Below are positions 59,116 to 64,000 of a stretch of 64,000 bases of DNA, one piece after another. The notes below the pieces were generated by a model, which was not told where the DNA came from, did not search any database, and was given only the letters and a program-made list of their open reading frames with translations. Position 1 is the stretch's first letter. Each line of letters begins with the position of its first letter. The DNA lies in the NCBI GenBank assembly GCA_907163375.1, contig CAJQUW010012890.1, positions 1-64,000 of the forward strand, read 5' to 3'. This stretch comes from Prostheceraeus crozeri (taxonomy: Eukaryota; Platyhelminthes; Polycladida; Euryleptidae). The position numbers and the translations under genes were made by a program.

Positions 59116-59698
59116 AATTCATGATATTGCCGGGTTTTAATTTTTAGTAAAATTATTTTAATTAACCGGCATTTTACCGGGTAAAATACTAAAAGAGGAA
59201 ATATAAATGTACAAGCAGCTAAAATGCAAGGATTAGTGATGCAAATGATCAAAAGGGAAAATTACAATAATATGGATATGGTTTGTTTTATTGGTCATTA
59301 TTCATAGCCGAAATTCTGTGAAGAAATCTCTGCAAGGAATTTGAAGGAATAGGCTTTAGTTTTGTGAAAATGTTCTCCTGCATTTTATTCTTTGGTTTAT
59401 TAGCTGACAGCCGTACGGACACCCTACATTTTTCACATTTTTGTCAGTTAATACTAGTCAGCATGTCTTGTGAAAATGCCAAAAATCTTGCAGTGACATA
59501 TCTTACACATCTGCCGCAATATCTTCTAAGAAACTAAGATCTTGCAGTGCAAGATTTCTTTATTTTTTTCAAATAAAGTAAGATTAACGGGAAGATCGAC
59601 AAGATCTATCGCAAGATTTGCGATCGTTTTCGTGAGATTGATCGCAGAACCGTTGTTACCGTTTTTAGCTACACCCTCATGCTCTGTTATGCTCACTA
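59116..59698. other. No gene recognised
   Basis: A small inverted motif (GCCGGGTTTTAA...TTAACCGGC and TTTTACCGGGTAAAA) lies at about 59129-59185. No exon is supported. Confidence 0.35.
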
Positions 59699-60171
59699 CA
59701 CTAGGTGACATGCCACACGTAATTACGGAACACCCCAAGACATTCTATTCTTCAACCCACGTACATACGCGGTGCACTTAGAGTCAGAAATCACTTGATC
59801 TGATGCTGTTAAAACATGGGGAATGTTTATGAATACGCGCGGGCGAGCGTTTATAGTTTGCGCGTCGCCTACAGTTGTATGCGTTGCCGCTTGAACCACG
59901 GATGAACCGCTAAGCATGTTCTGTCTTCCCGGAGCATGAAATTGAGGTCCTATCACATTGTTTGGCCTCTGATGCATCCAGACACATAAGACGCAAGGTC
60001 TATGTAACAGGACTGCCAACTATACTAACTTTTATAACAGATGTTTCAGCAATGCCCCGCGTATAGCCACGGATGTTTAGGGTCATGTGTAAAATTGGTG
60101 GTTAACCACGCGTAAAAACACACGTGGTTCACGCGTGAATTACGCGTAATTGAGCGTGGCATGTCACCTAG
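59699..60171 (-). mobile_element. Short TIR element, left member of an inverted pair
   Basis: It starts CACTAGGTGACATGCCAC (59699) and ends GCGTGGCATGTCACCTAG (60171), so it has its own TIRs of about 18 bp. The left flank is TA (59697-59698), and TA also follows the right end (60172-60173), though the two outer bases of the TIR do not match exactly. The interior matches the element at 61472-61897 in reverse orientation. It holds a 98-codon minus frame (59723-60019). Family unknown. TA flanks would suggest Tc1/mariner or pogo, but this is uncertain. Confidence 0.75.
59723..60019 (-). other. Conserved short frame in the TIR element (98 codons)
   Basis: The frame contains MLSGSSVVQAATHTTVGDAQ and INARPRVFINIPHVLTASD. 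The same residues occur in the plus-strand frame at 61557-61805 with a continuous identical core of about 50 residues. I do not recognise a family. The copies differ mainly in the N-terminal part (an insertion and Pro/Leu changes). Shared frame between two recent copies is expected by descent, so conservation is not proof of coding. It may be a captured host exon or an unknown element-borne peptide. Confidence 0.3.
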
Positions 60172-60295
60172 TATAGCTATGAATTTATTTATTTAGTTGG
60201 CCTATTTGGATAATGGCTAGTTTTCCCTTTCTCCACACCTATCCCGTCAGTTTCTCCTTTATGCTAATTTAAGATTCCGGTAAAAACCACGATGC

Positions 60296-61020
60296 TTGAT
60301 AGCAGGAGGAGATTCGATTTATAGGTTTTCGAAAACACAGTTCTTGCGTGCCAAATATTTGAATAATTTCAAAATAATTCGTACCCTCATCAGAAATTAT
60401 TACTTACCTGTATCATTGGTTGATGTCCCTAACTCTAACTTATATAATCTTCAATTCAAACCTAGAATTGAAAAGCACGAAAATTGTATTGCCTGTAATC
60501 GCCTACCCAGCAATTACACTTGTTCGAGCAAATTTTTAGTTTACAAGTTTACTTGCAAATTTTGCCACAGTGCGTACGTCAGGCAGACAAGTCGCCCTTT
60601 TAAATTCCGTTTCAATGAACACAATCGGTCTTTCAATAGTAATATCAGCAGTGCTTTGGCTGACCACAGAATTAATTGTTATCGGGTTTCCTCTATATTG
60701 ACGACTTCACACTAGATATCTTGGAAAAATGCAAGAGTCCGGTGGACACTCAGTTGAGCGAAGCTCGTTTTATTAAATGCCTGAAGCCTACAATAAACCG
60801 TAAACACGAATTGATCGATTTCTGATTCTCACACCCCGCACCAGAACGTATAAAAGGACAACGCTCTAAGATAGAGCGCTCTCCTGTGCTGTACTGACGT
60901 TTTTAGCCTTAAGTCTTATCTGTTTTGCCCCTGAGGAAGCGTGAACACGCGAAACGTTGTTGTTTTTAGTAATTCTTTTAGCCAATAAACCTAAGAAGAC
61001 ACCCCCGTTCTTTTGAATCA
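60296..61020 (+). mobile_element. Penelope-like element, C-terminal endonuclease and 3' end
   Basis: The 139-codon frame (60296-60715) carries the Penelope linker and GIY-YIG region. FKPRIEKHENCIACNRLPS gives a Cys-rich linker, FLVYKFTCKFCHSAYVRQTS gives the YIG-equivalent core (here YVR), and RPFKFRFNEHNRSF follows. A downstream non-coding tail contains CTGAGGAAGCGTGAACACGC plus GAAACGTTG (60931-60959), a stem flanked by CTGAGGA and GAAAC. This is the arrangement of hammerhead-like motifs described in Penelope-like elements. The element lies between the two inverted TIR elements at 59.7 and 61.5 kb. The reverse transcriptase is missing, so this is a truncated fossil. Confidence 0.8.
60931..60956 (+). 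ncRNA. Hammerhead-like motif in the PLE tail
   Basis: CTGAGGA is followed by A, a perfect 5-bp hairpin (GCGTG AA CACGC) and GAAAC. This matches the hammerhead core CUGANGA - stem II - GAAAC except for one unpaired A before the stem. Stem I and a GUH cleavage site are not secure. Whether it can self-cleave is unknown. Confidence 0.4.
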
Positions 61021-61471
61021 CTTGCGAATTTCAAAGTATTTACAACAATTTTTTTGTAAGTTCATGTGCATTTTAGAGTCAAGTGCTTGTGACACAAAGA
61101 TGCTTGAACATTTTAACAGATCAGATTGAATGCAGATGTATTAGCAAATGCACTTACCTCATCGCTTATAAAATAACATACAAGTATTCCCTCATTGCAA
61201 CTATCACTAGTTTAGTGTATTTTGCTATGAAGATTCAATATATTGACAAACTGCAAAAACATTGGCCTTGATTTTTATTGTATTGCGCGCAGGCATCAGA
61301 AGATACGACTAAATCCAATATGTTTTTGCAGTATATATTAATCTAAAATTATTTCAAGGATTATATAGGCCTACTGTAATTTCAATTATTCACCTTGTGA
61401 TGTTTTGGTGGGACTTACAATTAACGAGTCGTGAATAACCGCAGATCAAATAGAGTCTACAGATCGATAAC
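61021..61471. other. No gene recognised
   Basis: This stretch lies between the PLE 3' end and the right TIR element. The only ORF (61083-61271, 62 codons) has no motif. Confidence 0.4.
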
Positions 61472-61897
61472 ACAGGTGACATGCCACGCTCAATTACGCG
61501 TACGTTAACTACGCGTAATTACACATGACCCTAAACATCCGTGGCTACGCGGGACATTGCTGCAACATCTGTCGGCAGTCCTGTTACATAGACTTTGTGT
61601 CTGCATGCATCAGAGGCTAAACAATGTGATAGGACCTCAATTTCATGCTCAGGGAAGACAGAACATGCTTAGCGGTTCATCCGTGGTTCAAGCGGCAACG
61701 CATACAACTGTAGGCGACGCGCAAACTATAAACGCTCGCCCGCGCGTATTCATAAACATTCCCCATGTTTTAACAGCATCAGATCAAGTGATTTCTGACT
61801 CTTAGAGCAGCACGTATGTACCCGCGTCGAAGAATAGAAAGTCTTTAACCACGGATGTTTGGGGATGTTCCGGAATTACGCTTGGCATGTCACCTAG
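61472..61897 (+). mobile_element. Short TIR element, right member of an inverted pair
   Basis: It starts ACAGGTGACATGCCACGC and ends TTGGCATGTCACCTAG. It is the reverse complement of the element at 59699-60171 with small indels (for example, it is shorter near both ends). The first two bases of the left TIR differ. It holds the plus-strand frame 61557-61805. Confidence 0.75.
61557..61805 (+). other. Conserved short frame in the TIR element (82 codons)
   Basis: This is the counterpart of the minus-strand frame at 59723-60019. It begins MLQHLSAVLLHR and ends VLTASDQVISDS. Compared with its partner it lacks two to three residues near CVCMHQR and ends at a stop directly after ISDS, where the partner continues. 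Function unknown. Confidence 0.3.
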
Positions 61898-62674
61898 TGC
61901 ACTCAAAAGGTAATGGAATATCTTTATTTATATATAATGAAATAGCTTAGCACCACCAGTGGCAAAGTCAATAAGAAATCGTCAAAAGAGGGATACAGTT
62001 CATTCCAAAAGAGACGAAGTAGGCCCTATTTCCTTTTGGGACAAGAAAAACAAACCAGTGTTATATTCACTAGCGGACAAAATTGCGGAAACATTGTAAT
62101 TAATTGCGCAATTCTCATATATTTTTGACAATAAATTGCAATTAATTACAATGAAATTATTGCAATTTCTTTGTTTTTTTGCTATATTAATTGCAATTCT
62201 TGTATATTCCACGAACAATTTATTGCAATTCTTGTATATTTTCTCCCACAATTTATTGCGACTTAAGCGTACTCTATAGAGACTGAATTCTCATCCTTAC
62301 AACAAATGCAATGTACACAAACCATCCTCGCATCTCTGTGTATGTTAGAGCAAACAATGCGAACTTTTATGACATGTAATTTGAAATTCTGTATACAGCT
62401 GATACAATATCATTACAGCATAGAGTATTTTACGGCGACAAAACAGGAGAGTTTCACACAGATCTAGGATATGTAGGTCACTCGTCGTGTAGCTTGCTCA
62501 TTTTGTCTCAAGCTTCCGATCATTAAGTAATCAACAGCACAGACTACTTAAGTCTGATGCCATATTTATCATCATTTGCAAACGAAACGCTGCAAATAAA
62601 TATTTCTCGGCTTCTTTAGCTGACATACAAAGACACTGCGAATAAGCGATCTTTTCATTTCCTAGATCTGTGTT
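61898..62674. repeat. AT-rich region with repeated TTGCAATT words
   Basis: At about 62090-62265 the phrase TTTATTGCAATTCTTGTATATT and variants recur three or more times, with further TTGCAATT and AATTGCAA palindromes. It is low-complexity or minisatellite-like. The 83-codon minus ORF over it (62000-62251) simply reflects the repeat. No gene is supported up to 62674. Confidence 0.55.
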
Positions 62675-64000
62675 TTAATTATATTCCGATATTACTGTGC
62701 AAGGCATTACCAATGTCATACAGTCACCCAGATTACTATCAAAACCTTTCAAAGTTACACAAGGCACCAGCAAAGATGATACAGGTATTTCACAAAATTC
62801 CTCCGTATGTTTTACAACAAAAATAAAGACATTTGTAACCAAAAGATCAATAAGATGTCGAGGTATACCATGTAATGCATAATTCGAGAAATCAAGCATA
62901 CGTACAGTGCAAAATTGTAGCACAGTTGCCCTGGCAACAATACGACCATCAACATGTTTAATAAATTCTATGACATCAATTAATTGATTTTCACTATTTA
63001 CTGTAGCTGTATAAATAGAAGTGTATCGATCACTTTTGCTATATGATCTCGAACAAAATTTTAATTTACCTTTACGAATACAACCCTTGTTAAGAAAATG
63101 ATATTCATCACTATTCCTATCCGGTACAATGTCTAGAAGCTTCAAAAGTTCAGACTTATTTTCATAAGAAGCAACATCCAAATAACAACTGCTATGTTTT
63201 AACAAAGAATATTTGTCACATATTTGTTTGAAGTAATCTGTGGTTCCTTGGGTATACAATTTTAGCGCTTTCATCTGGGCTTCGAAAGAAAACATAAACA
63301 AAATGGTAACGCTCCAAAACGTTCAACTTGATCACCGAGATGTAACAGCTGGTGCATAGTTACAGTACACATGGAGGTATTATACAGAGTATTCAAAGCA
63401 GAGTGAAAGTAAACGAAAAGTTCTTTGATGCTATGTGAAAACGATCTCGCAGATCTCATATAACACATTCTACAACCATACAAAAATGTCAAAAAATGAA
63501 ATACATATTTCTGGTCATTTATATGTTTATAAAACAAGGACAATACTATCGTTGGTACACTATGGAAAAATAAGAAGTACATGTACACGAGCTTTCCAAA
63601 ATGAACGATCATTTAACGAAACTGGTCTTGCCATAAAAACGGGAATTTTTACTGTTTCTAATACCTTGTCATAGTTGACAGTATGTCTTCCAATGAAATA
63701 AATTTCTCTATAAGATGATGAGTCTAAAAGCTTTTTCAGTAACCATTTAAAAGTTTTCAAATACCAGGTGCAGTGGATCAAGTAAAACATGTGACGGTAT
63801 ACTAAGATAATTTGACAAACAAGACTTTCCTTTAATACCAAATAAGGTTTCACTATTCACATGAGCCAGTTCACTGTATTCCCTATATTGATCACCACTA
63901 ATAGGTTCGTAAACGTCTCCGTACCTTCGAGTGTGACCCCTGCAAGCTCTTACCACTCTGCCCGATGCAGCAAGCATCCAAATTTACCATTGAATTGTTG
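62675..64000 (-). pseudogene. CACTA/EnSpm-like transposase relic, runs off the right edge
   Basis: Read from the right edge on the minus strand, consecutive frames give GIKGKSCLSN and HVLLDPLHLVFENF (63977-63747), then FKWLLKKLLDSSSY and NDRSFWKARV (63853-63560), then VPTIVLSLFYKHINDQKY, HQLLHLGDQVERFGALP (63612-63271), then FSFEAQMKALKLYTQGT and a longer tail of 208 codons (63301-62675). In transposases of the CACTA/EnSpm (tnp2-like) group this order is normal: GIKG..L, DxxHxVLLG, FWKA..., FY..P, H.LLHL...V...GPL, FSFE...G. Overlapping frames show three frameshifts, so it is a recent pseudogene or contains introns I misread. The N-terminal part lies beyond the window and no terminal CACTA repeat was seen. 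Confidence 0.7.

Noticed and set aside
1-64000. Bacterial-style operons, ribosome binding sites, riboswitches or an anti-phage system
   Set aside because: Gene spacing, TE content and lack of tandem ORFs show an animal genome. No prokaryotic signals are present.

Overview
The window looks like intergenic or intronic DNA from an invertebrate animal, probably marine. It is AT-rich. It has no operons and no recognisable host exon. It is crowded with eukaryotic transposable elements: Tc1/mariner, hAT, piggyBac, CACTA/EnSpm, pogo/Tigger-like MITEs, Penelope-like retroelements (PLEs), a LINE fragment and a tRNA-derived SINE head. The palindrome TAGGCCTA recurs at least nine times. I recall this word as common in some echinoderm and hemichordate genomes, but that is only a hint and I cannot name the species.

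Layout. 0-9 kb: a TA-flanked MITE (1067-1485), a long foldback repeat (5785-6495) and the 3' half of a decayed DDE transposase (7955-8558, minus). 9-25 kb: a palindromic PLE endonuclease fragment (9130-9608), a hAT element with a duplicated left end (12772-14514), a SINE head (about 19.8 kb), two minus-strand PLE 3' ends (about 17.7-18.2 and 22.7-23.8 kb), a PLE reverse-transcriptase fragment (24.06-24.8 kb) and a complete 836-bp non-autonomous element with an 8-bp target duplication (21845-22680). 25-36 kb: a non-autonomous hAT copy split by a pogo-like MITE, a full-length mariner with an open 351-codon transposase, two partial copies of the 0.84-kb repeat, two foldback elements and a second PLE reverse-transcriptase fragment. 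36-45 kb is quiet apart from a degraded duplication at 39.1-39.8 kb. 45-54 kb: a DD41D mariner-type element with an open transposase, a 5'-truncated LINE with 9-bp duplications, a complete non-autonomous hAT copy and a Tc1-like element with an open transposase. 54-64 kb: a dimeric form of the 0.84-kb repeat, a 12 x 40-bp tandem array, a piggyBac transposase relic, an inverted pair of short TIR elements carrying the same reading frame on either side of a PLE 3' end, and a CACTA/EnSpm-type transposase relic running off the right edge.

The three open transposase genes (27883-28938, 47544-48506, 52627-53631) are the only long coding regions that look functional. Each lies inside its own TIRs and TA target duplications, and they belong to three different Tc1/mariner lineages. 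No host gene is supported. A few unidentified ORFs of 117-154 codons are listed with low confidence. The elements do not form a pathway. The main interest is in their nesting, the unusual ends and the conserved reading frame in the inverted pair near 60 kb.
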